A DNA stretch of 51,592 nt from an uncultured Rhizobium sp. (GCA_945952045.1 CAMFHE010000035.1:1-51592); one strand, 5' to 3'; numbered from the stretch's first letter, positions 8,315 to 16,452 are shown. Made by a program: numbers and translations. Notes: generated by a model not told the origin, from the letters alone.

Positions 8315-8333
8315 ATATGGAAACGTTACCACA
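8315..8333. promoter_or_regulatory. LacI-type operator, downstream copy
   Basis: An exact copy of the 19-bp operator at 8264-8282. The 51-bp separation is about five helical turns, so two dimers could sit on one DNA face or be bridged by a loop. The aldolase Shine-Dalgarno GGAGG follows at 8336-8340. Confidence 0.85.
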
Positions 8334-8347
8334 CTGGAGGAGCTTTC

Positions 8348-9172
8348 ATGAAATCCGCACGCATCAACCGTCTTTTCGGGACCTCGGGCAATTGCTTCGA
8401 CGTCGCCATCGACCACGGCATGTTCAACGAAAAGACGTTCATTCCCGGCATCGAGAACATGACCAAAGCGATCCAGGTGATTGCCGATGCGGCACCGGAT
8501 GCCATCCAGCTGCCGCCGGGCACGGCGCCGATCCTGCAGTCGATCAAGGGCAAGAACCGCCCGGCGCTCGTGCTGCGCACCGATATCGCCAATGTCTATG
8601 GCAATCCGCTGCCGTCGATGCTGTTCTCCGAAGTCATTGACCGCGCCGTCGAGCAGGGCGTCGTTCTGGATGCTGCCTGCGTCGTCGTCAATCTTTTGAT
8701 GCTGCCGAACCAGCCGGAAGTTTATCGCGCCTGCGTGCGCAACGTGAACAGCCTGAAGCGCGAATGCGAAATCTACGGCATGCCGCTGATGGTCGAGCCG
8801 CTGGTGATGCAGGACAATTCGCAGGGCGCCTATATGGTCGATGGCAATATCGACAAGATCCTGCCGTTGGTCCGTCAGGCCGTCGAGCTTGGCGCCGATA
8901 TCATCAAGGCCGATCCTTGCGACGATGTGTCGGAATATCATCGCATCATCGAGATCGCCCAGACGATCCCGGTTCTCGTGCGCGGCGGCGGTCGCGTTTC
9001 GGATGCGGAAATCCTGGCGCGTACCAAGACCTTGATGGAGCAGGGCGCGCGCGGCATCGTCTACGGCCGCAACGTGGTCCAGCATGCCAATCCGGGCGGC
9101 ATGACCCGTGCGCTGATGGCGATCGTCCATGAGGGCGCGACCGCCGAAGCTGCCGCCAAGCATCTGGCTTGA
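8348..9172 (+). CDS. Class I aldolase, DeoC/FbaB/LsrF superfamily
   Basis: A 274-residue cytosolic aldolase. The predicted Schiff-base lysine is K187 in GADIIKADPCDD. Other landmarks are VAIDHGMF near 20, the VLRTDIANVYG strand and a phosphate-binding C-terminus (VLVRGGGRVSD, ARGIVYGRNVVQHANP). GGAGG lies 7 bases before the ATG. It leads an operon with a dehydrogenase, a lyxose-isomerase-type cupin and a PfkB kinase, so a ketose-phosphate is the likely substrate, giving DHAP plus an aldehyde. Related families include YihT (sulfofructose-1-phosphate), LsrF and FbaB; the exact substrate cannot be read from the sequence. Confidence 0.88.
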   Translation: MKSARINRLFGTSGNCFDVAIDHGMFNEKTFIPGIENMTKAIQVIADAAPDAIQLPPGTAPILQSIKGKNRPALVLRTDIANVYGNPLPSMLFSEVIDRAVEQGVVLDAACVVVNLLMLPNQPEVYRACVRNVNSLKRECEIYGMPLMVEPLVMQDNSQGAYMVDGNIDKILPLVRQAVELGADIIKADPCDDVSEYHRIIEIAQTIPVLVRGGGRVSDAEILARTKTLMEQGARGIVYGRNVVQHANPGGMTRALMAIVHEGATAEAAAKHLA

Positions 9173-9197
9173 AGTACCGCGCTGGGAGGAGCGAGCA

Positions 9198-10352
9198 ATG
9201 ACAAAAATATTCCGTTTCGGCGTCATCGGCTGCGGCCTGATGGGGCGTGAATTCGCAAGTGCGGCCGCCCGCTGGCTGCATCTTTCGGACACCAGGGCAA
9301 GGCCCGAGATCGTCGCCGTCTGCGACACCAATCCGTCATTGATGGACTGGTTTCGCACGCATGTGCCGAGCGTTTCCCAGGCGACGACGGATTACAAGGA
9401 GTTGCTCGCCAACCCGGATGTGGATGCGATCTATTGCGCCGTTCCGCATGTGCTGCATGCGGAATTCTACACAGCGATCCTGAAGGCCGGCAAACACCTC
9501 TTCGGCGAAAAGCCGTTCGGCATGGATCTGGCGCAGAACCGCGAGATTTCAGCGGTTCTTGCCGATCATCCGCATCTCGTCGTGCGTTGCTCGTCTGAGA
9601 TTCCGTATTTTCCCGGCGCGCAAAAAGTCTTCGATCTCGCCCGCAGCGGCGAAATGGGCGAGATCCTCGAGGTCGAAGCCGGCTTCCTGCATTCCTCCGA
9701 CCTTGACCGCAACAAGGCGATCAACTGGAAGCGCATGGAGCCGATCAATGGCGCCTATGGCTGCATGGGCGATCTCGGCATGCATGTGCTGCATGTTCCG
9801 CTGCGTCTCGGCTGGCGCCCTTCGACATTGCATGCGCAACTCGTCAAGCGGGTGACGGAGCGTCCTGATGGCAAAGGCGGCATGGCGCCGTGCACCACCT
9901 GGGACAATGCCACGATCAGCACGCGCGTCAGTGCCGGCGATCAGGATTTCCCGATGGTGCTCAAAACCTGGCGCATCGCGCCCGGCGAATCCAATACCTG
10001 GTATCTGCGCATCCTCGGCATGAAGAAGAGCGCCTTCTTCACCACCAAATCGCCGCGCCAGTGGCAGTGGATGGATTATAACGGCGGCATTCAGGCCTGG
10101 CAGACGGAGGATCTGGGTTACGGTTCGCTGTTCCCGGCAATCACCGGAAAAATCTTCGAATTCGGCTTTGCCGACGCCATCCAGCAGATGTGGGCCGCCT
10201 ATCTGGACGAGCTTGCCGGCGGAAACGGCAATGGCTTCCCCTGCGCCACGCCGGACGAGGCATCCGCTCACCACGCGGTCCTGACGGCGGCATTGCAATC
10301 CGGCATCGAAAACCGGGTCGTGAGCGTCGATTACAGTGGCGGAACCGCTTGA
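9198..10352 (+). CDS. Gfo/Idh/MocA family NAD(P)-dependent oxidoreductase
   Basis: A 384-residue sugar or polyol dehydrogenase. It has the Rossmann motif GVIGCGLMG (8-16) and the family EKP motif with K105 in LFGEKPFG, followed by the alpha/beta C-terminal substrate domain. GGGAGGAG precedes the ATG by about 8 bases. An upstream ATG at 9129 lies inside the aldolase gene and is rejected. Its stop overlaps the ATG of the isomerase by one base (TGATG). It could oxidise the free sugar or a pathway aldehyde; the family alone does not decide. Confidence 0.92.
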   Translation: MTKIFRFGVIGCGLMGREFASAAARWLHLSDTRARPEIVAVCDTNPSLMDWFRTHVPSVSQATTDYKELLANPDVDAIYCAVPHVLHAEFYTAILKAGKHLFGEKPFGMDLAQNREISAVLADHPHLVVRCSSEIPYFPGAQKVFDLARSGEMGEILEVEAGFLHSSDLDRNKAINWKRMEPINGAYGCMGDLGMHVLHVPLRLGWRPSTLHAQLVKRVTERPDGKGGMAPCTTWDNATISTRVSAGDQDFPMVLKTWRIAPGESNTWYLRILGMKKSAFFTTKSPRQWQWMDYNGGIQAWQTEDLGYGSLFPAITGKIFEFGFADAIQQMWAAYLDELAGGNGNGFPCATPDEASAHHAVLTAALQSGIENRVVSVDYSGGTA

Positions 10353-11023
10353 TGAAGCGCTCGGAGATCAACAAGTCTATCAGTGAGGCGCTGGAGATGC
10401 TCCAGCGCCATGGCTGGGCGCTGCCGGCCTGGGAAGGCTGGACGGCTGCGAAGCTGGCCGAGGACCCGGATGCCGCCGCATACCTTGCATCGCGCCAGCT
10501 TGGCTGGGATGTCACCGATTTCGGCTCCGGCCGGTTTGCGGAATGCGGGCTGGTGCTTTTCTGCCTGCGCAACGGTCTTGTCGGCGTCGCCGGCGAGCGC
10601 ACCTATGCGGAAAAGCTGCTCGTCGTCGGCGAGGGCCAGTTGACGCCTACGCATCGCCACGCCGCGAAAATGGAAGACATCATCAACCGCGGCGGTGGCG
10701 ATCTCGTTATCGAATTCTGCGCAAGCGACGCGAACGGCGCGCCTTTGGAAGACGACATCGAGGTGCCAGTGGACGGTCTGCCGCGCCGGTTGAAGGCCTG
10801 GGAACCGCTGATGCTGCGACCGGGCGAGAGCGTCACCATCCGCACCAGGCTCTATCACCGCTTTTATGGACGCAAGGGTGGCGGCGCTGTGCTTGTCGGC
10901 GAGGTCAGTCAGGTCAATGACGACCGCAACGACAATTTCTTTCTCGAGCCGGTCGGCCGTTTTGCTCAAATTGAAGAGGATGAACCGCCGCTGCGCCGTC
11001 TCTGGAACGAAGGAGCGCCATGA
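10352..11023 (+). CDS. D-lyxose/D-mannose ketol-isomerase family protein (DUF1498 cupin)
   Basis: A 223-residue cupin-fold sugar isomerase. Likely metal ligands are H101 and H103 (PTHRHAAKMEDI), E108 and H169 (RLYHRFYG), the arrangement of the EcSI-type D-lyxose isomerases. Such enzymes interconvert aldoses and ketoses (lyxose/xylulose, mannose/fructose). The ATG overlaps the stop of the dehydrogenase, and the 3' end overlaps the kinase start (ATGA), so all are coupled. The pathway sugar is presumably an aldose fed to the kinase as a ketose. Confidence 0.88.
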   Translation: MKRSEINKSISEALEMLQRHGWALPAWEGWTAAKLAEDPDAAAYLASRQLGWDVTDFGSGRFAECGLVLFCLRNGLVGVAGERTYAEKLLVVGEGQLTPTHRHAAKMEDIINRGGGDLVIEFCASDANGAPLEDDIEVPVDGLPRRLKAWEPLMLRPGESVTIRTRLYHRFYGRKGGGAVLVGEVSQVNDDRNDNFFLEPVGRFAQIEEDEPPLRRLWNEGAP

Positions 11024-12057
11024 TGGCATCGCGGGGGGAGATCAATATGGGCGACAGCAAGGGAGGCGTCGTCTGTGCCGGAAATTTCATCGTCGATCGC
11101 ATCCACAGCCTGTCCTATTGGCCGGAACAGGGCAACCTGACCTTCATCCGCCATCAGGATATCGGCGTCGGGGGCGGAGCAATCAACGTCGCCACGGATC
11201 TCGCCTCGATGGGGTTTCCGGGACGTCTTTCCGCCGCGGGCTGTGTCGGGGCGGATGCGGATGGCGAATTCGTTCGGCAGCGGCTGATTGAGTCCGGCAT
11301 TGGCGCGGATGGTTTGGTTTCGCTGGAAGGGCAGGCGACGGCCCACACCCATGTCATGACGGTGCCCGGCCAAAGCCGCACCTTCTTTTATCACGGCGGC
11401 GCCAATGACAGGCTGGATGCGACTACCATTTCGCCGAAAGCCTATGCCGACAAGGGGTATCGGCTGTTCTATCTCGGCTATCTGATGTTGCTGCCTGGGC
11501 TTGATCGGCTGGATGGACAGGGACGTTCTGGCGCGTCCTATTTCCTGGAGGCGGCGCAAGCGGCGGGGCTTGTCACCTGCGTCGATTTCGTTTCCAGCGA
11601 GGACGCGGAGTTCTCGGCCCAGGTTGGCGCATCGCTGCCATTCTGCGACTACATCATCATCAACGAGATGGAAGCGGGCAGCGCCACGGGCATCAAGCCG
11701 CGCGGTAGCGACGGTCTGCTGCTGGACGAGGCTGTGAGACAGGCGGGTGCGCGCCTGTTGGAGGCCGGCGTATCCAAGGGTGTCGTCGTGCATGCGCCGG
11801 AAGCCTGTTTCTGGTTTTCTCCGGGCAAGGCACCGGTGGTGATGCCGTCGCGGCCCATCGATCCCACGGCCATCGTCAGTCCGGTCGGGGCCGGCGATGC
11901 CTTCTGCGCCGCCGTCGTCTACGGCCTGCATGAAGGCTGGGATATCGAGCGCATTATTCCCGTCGCCCATGCCGCCGCCGCCCGCTGCCTTGGCGGCGCA
12001 ACGGCAACAGATGGCATTCCGGCGATGGATGTCCTCGTCGCCGACGCCTTCGGCTAG
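11020..12057 (+). CDS. PfkB family carbohydrate kinase
   Basis: A ribokinase-superfamily kinase of about 345 residues. It has the N-terminal sugar loop DIGVGGGAINVATDLA (47-62) and the catalytic GAGDAF motif with base D293. AAGGAG at 11010-11015 serves the overlapping ATGs at 11020 and 11023; a third possible start at 11047 follows GGGGGGAG. It should phosphorylate the ketose made by the isomerase, giving the aldolase substrate. The gene ends in a 4-base convergent overlap (CTAG) with the LacI gene. Sulfofructose kinase YihV belongs to the same superfamily, but the sequence does not single out that substrate. Confidence 0.9.
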   Translation: MMASRGEINMGDSKGGVVCAGNFIVDRIHSLSYWPEQGNLTFIRHQDIGVGGGAINVATDLASMGFPGRLSAAGCVGADADGEFVRQRLIESGIGADGLVSLEGQATAHTHVMTVPGQSRTFFYHGGANDRLDATTISPKAYADKGYRLFYLGYLMLLPGLDRLDGQGRSGASYFLEAAQAAGLVTCVDFVSSEDAEFSAQVGASLPFCDYIIINEMEAGSATGIKPRGSDGLLLDEAVRQAGARLLEAGVSKGVVVHAPEACFWFSPGKAPVVMPSRPIDPTAIVSPVGAGDAFCAAVVYGLHEGWDIERIIPVAHAAAARCLGGATATDGIPAMDVLVADAFG

Positions 12058-13076
12058 ATTTTGCGCGCCTGCGTAACTGACTGGCGGGCAACGAGCGCGA
12101 CCGGCATGCGGGTGGTCTGGGCCGGAGCGGACGTTTCGCCGCTCTCGCGTCCGCCGATCATCTTGGCCAGAACATCGGCGGCGGCGATGCCGACGCCGCG
12201 GATCGGCTGGGCGACCGTCGTCAGACGCGGCAACACGAACATGGCTTCCGGCAGGTCGTCGAACCCGATGACCGAATAATCGTCCGGTACGGAAAAGCCG
12301 AGATCGTGCGCGGCATGGATACAGGCGATGGCGGCGATATCGGTGGTGCCGATCAAGGCCGTGACATCGGCGCTGCTTGCCAGCAGACCGCGCGCCAGCC
12401 GATAGGTCTCGGCAAAGCTGTGCTCGCCACTCAGCGATACGGCAAGTGGGGCCAATCCGGTTTTCGCCAGTTCCTCACGGATGCCGGCGAGGCGCAGTTG
12501 CACCGGCTGGCTATGCCCGGGCGCGCCAACGACGCCGATCTTCTCATGCCCATGGGCAAGCAGATGGCGCACCATCAGCCGGCCGCCTTCTTCGTGATCG
12601 GCCATGACGGCGGCATCGGCAATGCCCGAGAGATCGCGGTCGATAGCGACGATCGGTATGCCCGCCTCGGCAAGCGCCCGGAAATGACCGGTATCGGAAA
12701 AGGCGCTGGCGACGATCACGCCATCGACCCGCTGCGCCATCAGCATGGCGATATAACGCGCCTCGTGATCGGCATTTTCAGCGGTGCTGCAGATCAGTGT
12801 CTGGAAACCGCATTCGAACAGATGCTGCTCGATCGTATGGGCGAGAATGCCGAAGAAGGGCACATCGATGGAGGGCAGGATGAGCCCGATCATCCGGCTC
12901 GGCTCGCCACGCAGCATGCGCGCGCCCTTGCTGGGCGTGAAATTGAGGCTGCGGATCGCCGCTTCGACTCTTTCGCGCAGGTCGGGCGAGGCATAACCGC
13001 TATTGTTGATGACGCGCGAGACCGAAGAAACCGAAGTTCCCGCCAATTTGGCAATCGTGCGGATGCTGGGTGCCAC
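12054..13076 (-). CDS. LacI family transcriptional regulator
   Basis: A 340-residue repressor with an N-terminal helix-turn-helix and hinge (IRTIAKLAGTSVSSVSRVIN, residues 5-24) and a periplasmic-binding-protein-like effector domain (VDGVIVASAF, GVVGAPGHSQPVQLRLAG, SVIGFDD). It starts at GTG with a weak ribosome site. It converges on the kinase gene with overlapping stops and lies 54 bases after the LysR gene on the same strand. The paired LacI-type operators ahead of the aldolase make it the obvious regulator of that operon; that link is inference. Confidence 0.93.
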   Translation of the reverse strand: MAPSIRTIAKLAGTSVSSVSRVINNSGYASPDLRERVEAAIRSLNFTPSKGARMLRGEPSRMIGLILPSIDVPFFGILAHTIEQHLFECGFQTLICSTAENADHEARYIAMLMAQRVDGVIVASAFSDTGHFRALAEAGIPIVAIDRDLSGIADAAVMADHEEGGRLMVRHLLAHGHEKIGVVGAPGHSQPVQLRLAGIREELAKTGLAPLAVSLSGEHSFAETYRLARGLLASSADVTALIGTTDIAAIACIHAAHDLGFSVPDDYSVIGFDDLPEAMFVLPRLTTVAQPIRGVGIAAADVLAKMIGGRESGETSAPAQTTRMPVALVARQSVTQARKI

Positions 13077-13130
13077 GTTCGTCTATCCAAAAGCTCGATG
13101 TTTTCGGGATACGAGGAATCCGGAGCAATC

Positions 13131-14048
13131 TCAAGTATCGATGCCGGAAACCGTGGCTTGCCGCGCGAGATCGGCAATCAACCAGTCGCGGAAGCCGGTC
13201 GCCGCCGCATTGCTGCGCCGCCCTTCCGGCGTCACCAGATAATAGGCGTTTTCGGTGCGAAGCGGCAGGTCGAAGGCGGGAACGAGGCTTCCGGTCCCGA
13301 TTTCCTCCTCGATCAGATAGGTCGGGAGCAGCGCAATTCCGAGGCCGGCAATCGCCGCCGCGATGATCATCGAGAACTGGTCGAAACGGCTGCCGCGATA
13401 ATTGCCTTCGTTGACCTGTCCATGGCGATCCAGCCATTGCGTCCACAAATGCGGCCGCGTCGTCAGGTGAAGCAGCGGGGCTTCGGCGAGAGCCGATGGA
13501 GCCGTCAGGCCAATATGATTGAGGAGGCCGGGGCTTGCCATCGGCAACACCTCTTCACCGAACAGATAGGTGCATTCCGCCTTGGCCCAGCTAGGCTGGC
13601 CATAGTGAAAGGCGAGATCGAATATTTCCTCTTCGAAATCGAAGGGTTCCGAGCGGGACTCCATTGCAAGCGCGACCGAGGGGCGGATTGCGAAGAAGCG
13701 CGGCAGGCGCGGCATCAGCCAGCGTGCGCCGAAGGTTGGCAGTGTTGCGATGGTCAGCGAAGCCTCCGCATTGGCCGATGCCACCGCACGGATCATCAGT
13801 TCCTCCGACTGCGCCAGCAGCCGCCGCACATCCGGCAGAAGTTTCTTGCCTGCCTCGGTCAACACCACGCGCTGGCGGATGCGCTCGAACAGCAAAAGGC
13901 CCGTCTGCCCCTCGAGATCGCGGATCTGGCGGCTGATGGCGCTCTGCGTCAGGTTGAGTTCGGCGGCGGCACGGGTGAAATTGCCATGGCGGGCAGCGCT
14001 TTCGAAGGCTTGTAGAATAGCGATGTCTGGGATCAGGCTGCGCTTCAT
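13131..14048 (-). CDS. LysR family transcriptional regulator
   Basis: A 305-residue regulator with a winged HTH (ILQAFESAARHGNFTRAAAELNLTQSAISRQIRDLE, in the first 50 residues) and a LysR substrate domain resembling GcvA-type regulators (TLPTFGARWLMPRLPRF, FDLAFHYG). The ATG at 14048 follows GGGA by 7 bases; the longer upstream frame is a shadow of hglS. It diverges from hglS with 120 bases between starts that hold a 16-bp palindrome and a pair of repeats, so it most likely controls hglS. Confidence 0.92.
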   Translation of the reverse strand: MKRSLIPDIAILQAFESAARHGNFTRAAAELNLTQSAISRQIRDLEGQTGLLLFERIRQRVVLTEAGKKLLPDVRRLLAQSEELMIRAVASANAEASLTIATLPTFGARWLMPRLPRFFAIRPSVALAMESRSEPFDFEEEIFDLAFHYGQPSWAKAECTYLFGEEVLPMASPGLLNHIGLTAPSALAEAPLLHLTTRPHLWTQWLDRHGQVNEGNYRGSRFDQFSMIIAAAIAGLGIALLPTYLIEEEIGTGSLVPAFDLPLRTENAYYLVTPEGRRSNAAATGFRDWLIADLARQATVSGIDT

Positions 14049-14062
14049 ATCATTCCCGTTTC

Positions 14063-14132
14063 GCATCAAGTGAGTGAAAAGTCTCATGAGACTTGCCCGG
14101 AAGCAATGACTATATTGCATCAAGCGAATGAA
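14063..14132. promoter_or_regulatory. Repeats and palindrome in the LysR-hglS intergenic region
   Basis: A perfect 16-bp palindrome AAGTCTCATGAGACTT lies at 14079-14094. GCATCAAGTGAGTGAA (14063-14078) and GCATCAAGCGAATGAA (14117-14132) are direct repeats matching at 14 of 16 bases, 54 bp apart. These are candidate LysR binding sites over the two divergent promoters. Core promoter boxes are not clear. Confidence 0.65.
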
Positions 14133-14168
14133 CCTCCCCGGAATACACGCGTAGAAAGGTCTTCCCCC

Positions 14169-15563
14169 GTGTCCGCTCATCTCTCTCCCGATGAAATCCG
14201 TTCCTCTCTTTCGGCCGCCATGTCGCGCATGTATCGCGAGGAAGTGCCGGCCTATGGCACGCTGATGGAGCTGGTGGCGACGGTCAATGCCGAGACGCTG
14301 ACGGCAGATGCGCACCTCAAGGAGCGACTGGAAGAGACCGAATCCCTGGCTCGTATTTCCGAAGAGCGCCACGGCGCAATCCGCGTCGGCCTGCCTGAGG
14401 AACTGTCGATGATGCGCCGTGTCTTCGCGGTCATGGGCATGTTCCCGGTCGGTTACTACGATCTTTCGACGGCCGGCGTGCCGGTGCATTCGACCGCGTT
14501 CCGGCCCGTCGGCGCCGAAGCGCTGAGCCGCAATCCCTTCCGCGTCTTCACCTCGCTGCTGCGTCTCGACCTGATCGCCGACGAAGCGTTACGCGAGGAA
14601 TCAAAGGCCATTCTCGCCAAGCGTCAGATTTTCACCCCCGGCGCCATCGCGTTGACGGAAAAGGCAGAACGGGACGGCGGTTTGTCTGCTGACGATGCCG
14701 AGCGCTTCGTTGCCGAAGTTCTCGAAACCTTCCGTTGGCATGACCGCGCCAGCGTCAGCGCCGAGCTCTATCATCGCCTGCACGACGCGCACCGACTGAT
14801 TGCCGATGTCGTCTCGTTCAAGGGACCGCACATCAACCACCTGACGCCGCGCACGCTGGATATCGACGCGGTGCAGGCTCGCATGCCGAATTACGGCATC
14901 GCGCCGAAGGCCGTCGTCGAGGGACCACCGACCCGCAAATGTCCGATCCTTCTGCGCCAGACCTCGTTCAAGGCACTGGAAGAATCGGTTTCGTTCCAGT
15001 CCGCAGATGGCGAATGGCAGACGGGCTCGCATACTGCCCGTTTCGGCGAGATCGAGCAGCGCGGCATTGCGCTGACGCCGAAGGGTAGGGCGCTCTATGA
15101 CGCGCTTCTGAACGACAGCCGCAAGCTGGTGCGCCCCGCTGCCGATGGCTCGAACGCGGTGGCCTATGAGGCGGCGCTCGCGGAGGCGTTCGTTTCCTTC
15201 CCGGATGACTGGGCGGGCATTCGTGCCGCCGGCCTCGGCTACTTTACCTACTCGCTGACTGCCAAGGGCCGGTCCTATCAGGGCGTCGCAAGCGGCGATC
15301 TCGAAAGCTGGATCGCGGAAGGTCTCGTTTGCTTCGATCCGGTCGTCTACGAAGACTTCCTGCCGGTCAGTGCCGCCGGCATCTTCCAGTCGAATCTCGG
15401 CGACGGCGCGCAGCAGGATTTTGTCGCCAGCCCGAACCAGCAGCGCTTCGAGGCGGATCTGGGGGCGAGCGTCCTGAACGAATTCGATCACTATGCCGCG
15501 ATTGAGGCTGACTCGATTGCCGTCTGCCGGCAGGCACTCGGCCTGCGTGCGGCAGCCGAATAA
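14169..15563 (+). CDS. hglS: 2-oxoadipate dioxygenase/decarboxylase (HglS/YdcJ, DUF1338)
   Basis: A 464-residue non-heme iron enzyme that converts 2-oxoadipate to D-2-hydroxyglutarate in the D-lysine / 2-aminoadipate route. The diagnostic HINHLTPRTLDIDAVQ segment, with a metal-binding histidine, lies near residue 240, and VGYYDLSTAGVPVHSTAFRP is near 95. The start is GTG at 14169 with AAAGG 9 bases upstream, giving the length of the Pseudomonas enzyme; an ATG at 14070 lies in the regulatory repeats. No other lysine-degradation gene is next to it. The divergent LysR is the likely regulator. Confidence 0.9.
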   Translation: MSAHLSPDEIRSSLSAAMSRMYREEVPAYGTLMELVATVNAETLTADAHLKERLEETESLARISEERHGAIRVGLPEELSMMRRVFAVMGMFPVGYYDLSTAGVPVHSTAFRPVGAEALSRNPFRVFTSLLRLDLIADEALREESKAILAKRQIFTPGAIALTEKAERDGGLSADDAERFVAEVLETFRWHDRASVSAELYHRLHDAHRLIADVVSFKGPHINHLTPRTLDIDAVQARMPNYGIAPKAVVEGPPTRKCPILLRQTSFKALEESVSFQSADGEWQTGSHTARFGEIEQRGIALTPKGRALYDALLNDSRKLVRPAADGSNAVAYEAALAEAFVSFPDDWAGIRAAGLGYFTYSLTAKGRSYQGVASGDLESWIAEGLVCFDPVVYEDFLPVSAAGIFQSNLGDGAQQDFVASPNQQRFEADLGASVLNEFDHYAAIEADSIAVCRQALGLRAAAE

Positions 15564-15951
15564 GCTGACTATCGTTTGCGGGCGCAAGGTTGCGCCCGCA
15601 AACGCATTGAAAGAGATGTTTACCCATCGATCCCGCATTCGAAATCCTGTCTGGGGATTTCGATGATTGCGGATAAATTTTGCGCCAGATCGCGCCACGC
15701 TGGGTAAATTCGGTTTCATTTTCTTCAGGTAAGGCCGATCGGCTTGTTTTCATGCCATTATTAGTCTATTTATTTTATAGACAATAGCGAACGAGGACGA
15801 CACATGGCTGCCGAAAAATTTGCGACGTCCATTTTTGCGAATGGTCAGGCACTCAACCTCGCCGTTTGTTGTGATGCTGTCACATGTCGAATGTATGGGA
15901 CTGCCATACGCAAGCCTGACACTGACCTTCCAACGAACTGGGCCGACGATC
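15564..15951. other. Noncoding stretch after hglS with hairpin and a doubtful short ORF
   Basis: It holds the hairpin at 15574-15603 and then AT-richer sequence from about 15650. An ATG at 15804 with a fair ribosome site (GAGG) opens a 55-codon frame to 15971, overlapping the next small gene by 20 bases. Its residues (MAAEKFATSIFANGQALNLA) match nothing I know, so it is recorded here and not called. Confidence 0.4.
15574..15603. terminator. Strong hairpin downstream of hglS, no T-tract
   Basis: GTTTGCGGGCGCAA pairs perfectly with TTGCGCCCGCAAAC across a GG spacer, giving a 14-bp stem 10 bases after the hglS stop. No run of T follows (GCATTGAAAG), so it may be a transcript-stabilising hairpin or a non-canonical terminator. 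Confidence 0.6.
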
Positions 15952-16140
15952 ATGCAAAGGCACGTTATTGAATATGGTGGTATCCCGGTCGGGATCGCTG
16001 TCCCCCAGGAGGGGCGGCTGCGTTTCATCGCCGTGAAATTCCACGTTATCGATCTGGACAATAGTCTTTATACGGACGTCGGCGCCATCAAGGCAGCCAT
16101 CCGTTCGCACCTGTCGGCCAGTCACGCCCTTGCGGCTTGA
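15952..16140 (+). CDS. Small protein of unknown function (62 aa)
   Basis: The frame MQRHVIEYGGIPVGIAVPQEG continues into RLRFIAVKFHVIDLDNSLYTDV and looks like a compact alpha/beta domain with coding-like base composition. The same frame is open upstream to 15820, but that part looks non-coding. The ribosome site is weak. A bidirectional terminator follows at 16177. I believe similar small proteins occur in rhizobia but cannot name a family. Confidence 0.55.
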   Translation: MQRHVIEYGGIPVGIAVPQEGRLRFIAVKFHVIDLDNSLYTDVGAIKAAIRSHLSASHALAA

Positions 16141-16176
16141 TCGTATGCGGCGACCAGGAAGAGTGATGACAAAGTA

Positions 16177-16208
16177 AAAGGCGCTCCGAATGCGATCGGG
16201 GCGCCTTT
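16177..16208. terminator. Bidirectional rho-independent terminator
   Basis: AAAGGCGCTCCGA and TCGGGGCGCCTTT form a 13-bp stem with one G-U pair and a six-base loop, T-rich at one end and A-rich at the other. It can end the 62-residue gene on the + strand and gstI on the - strand. Confidence 0.85.
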
Positions 16209-16254
16209 ATGGTCTTTGGAACGTCGTGGTGTCGCCGGAGCGCGCTTGATGGGC

Positions 16255-16452
16255 TCAATTATGCGACTTTTCCTCGTCGGACATGGCGTCGGCGTGATAC
16301 CAGCAAGTATCGACGACAGCATAGGTCACGCGCTCCGGAAAATTAACCACACTTGCCTGCATGTTTTCTGTCCGCTGCCCAAAGTTACGGCGACGGTTGG
16401 AAACAGGAAATTGGTATATTTCTGCGGAACCGGTATGTACACCTGATGCCAT
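16255..16452 (-). CDS. gstI: Glutamine synthetase translation inhibitor GstI (DUF2735)
   Basis: A 65-residue small protein with the DUF2735 pattern TGSAEIYQFPVSNRRRNFG near residue 8 and YAVVDTCWYHADAM in the C-terminal half. In Rhizobium leguminosarum GstI is encoded upstream of and divergent from glnII and lowers GlnII translation under nitrogen sufficiency; the same layout is seen here. AAAGGA lies 8 bases before the ATG. The + frame over the same region is a shadow. The assignment rests on sequence pattern plus synteny. Confidence 0.85.
   Translation of the reverse strand: MASGVHTGSAEIYQFPVSNRRRNFGQRTENMQASVVNFPERVTYAVVDTCWYHADAMSDEEKSHN

Noticed and set aside
8192..9358. 388-codon open frame on the - strand
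   Set aside because: It is antisense to the aldolase and the start of the Gfo/Idh gene, with a low-complexity His/Asp/Arg-rich translation typical of a shadow in high-GC DNA.
8348..12057. Calling the sugar cluster a sulfoquinovose (sulfo-EMP) operon
   Set aside because: The aldolase and kinase superfamilies fit, but the isomerase is DUF1498 and not YihS-like, no glycosidase, SLA reductase of the YihU type or sulfonate exporter is present, so the substrate cannot be claimed.
12306..14015. 569-codon open frame on the + strand
   Set aside because: It runs antisense through the LacI and LysR genes, both of which have clear domains; no domain or ribosome site is seen here.
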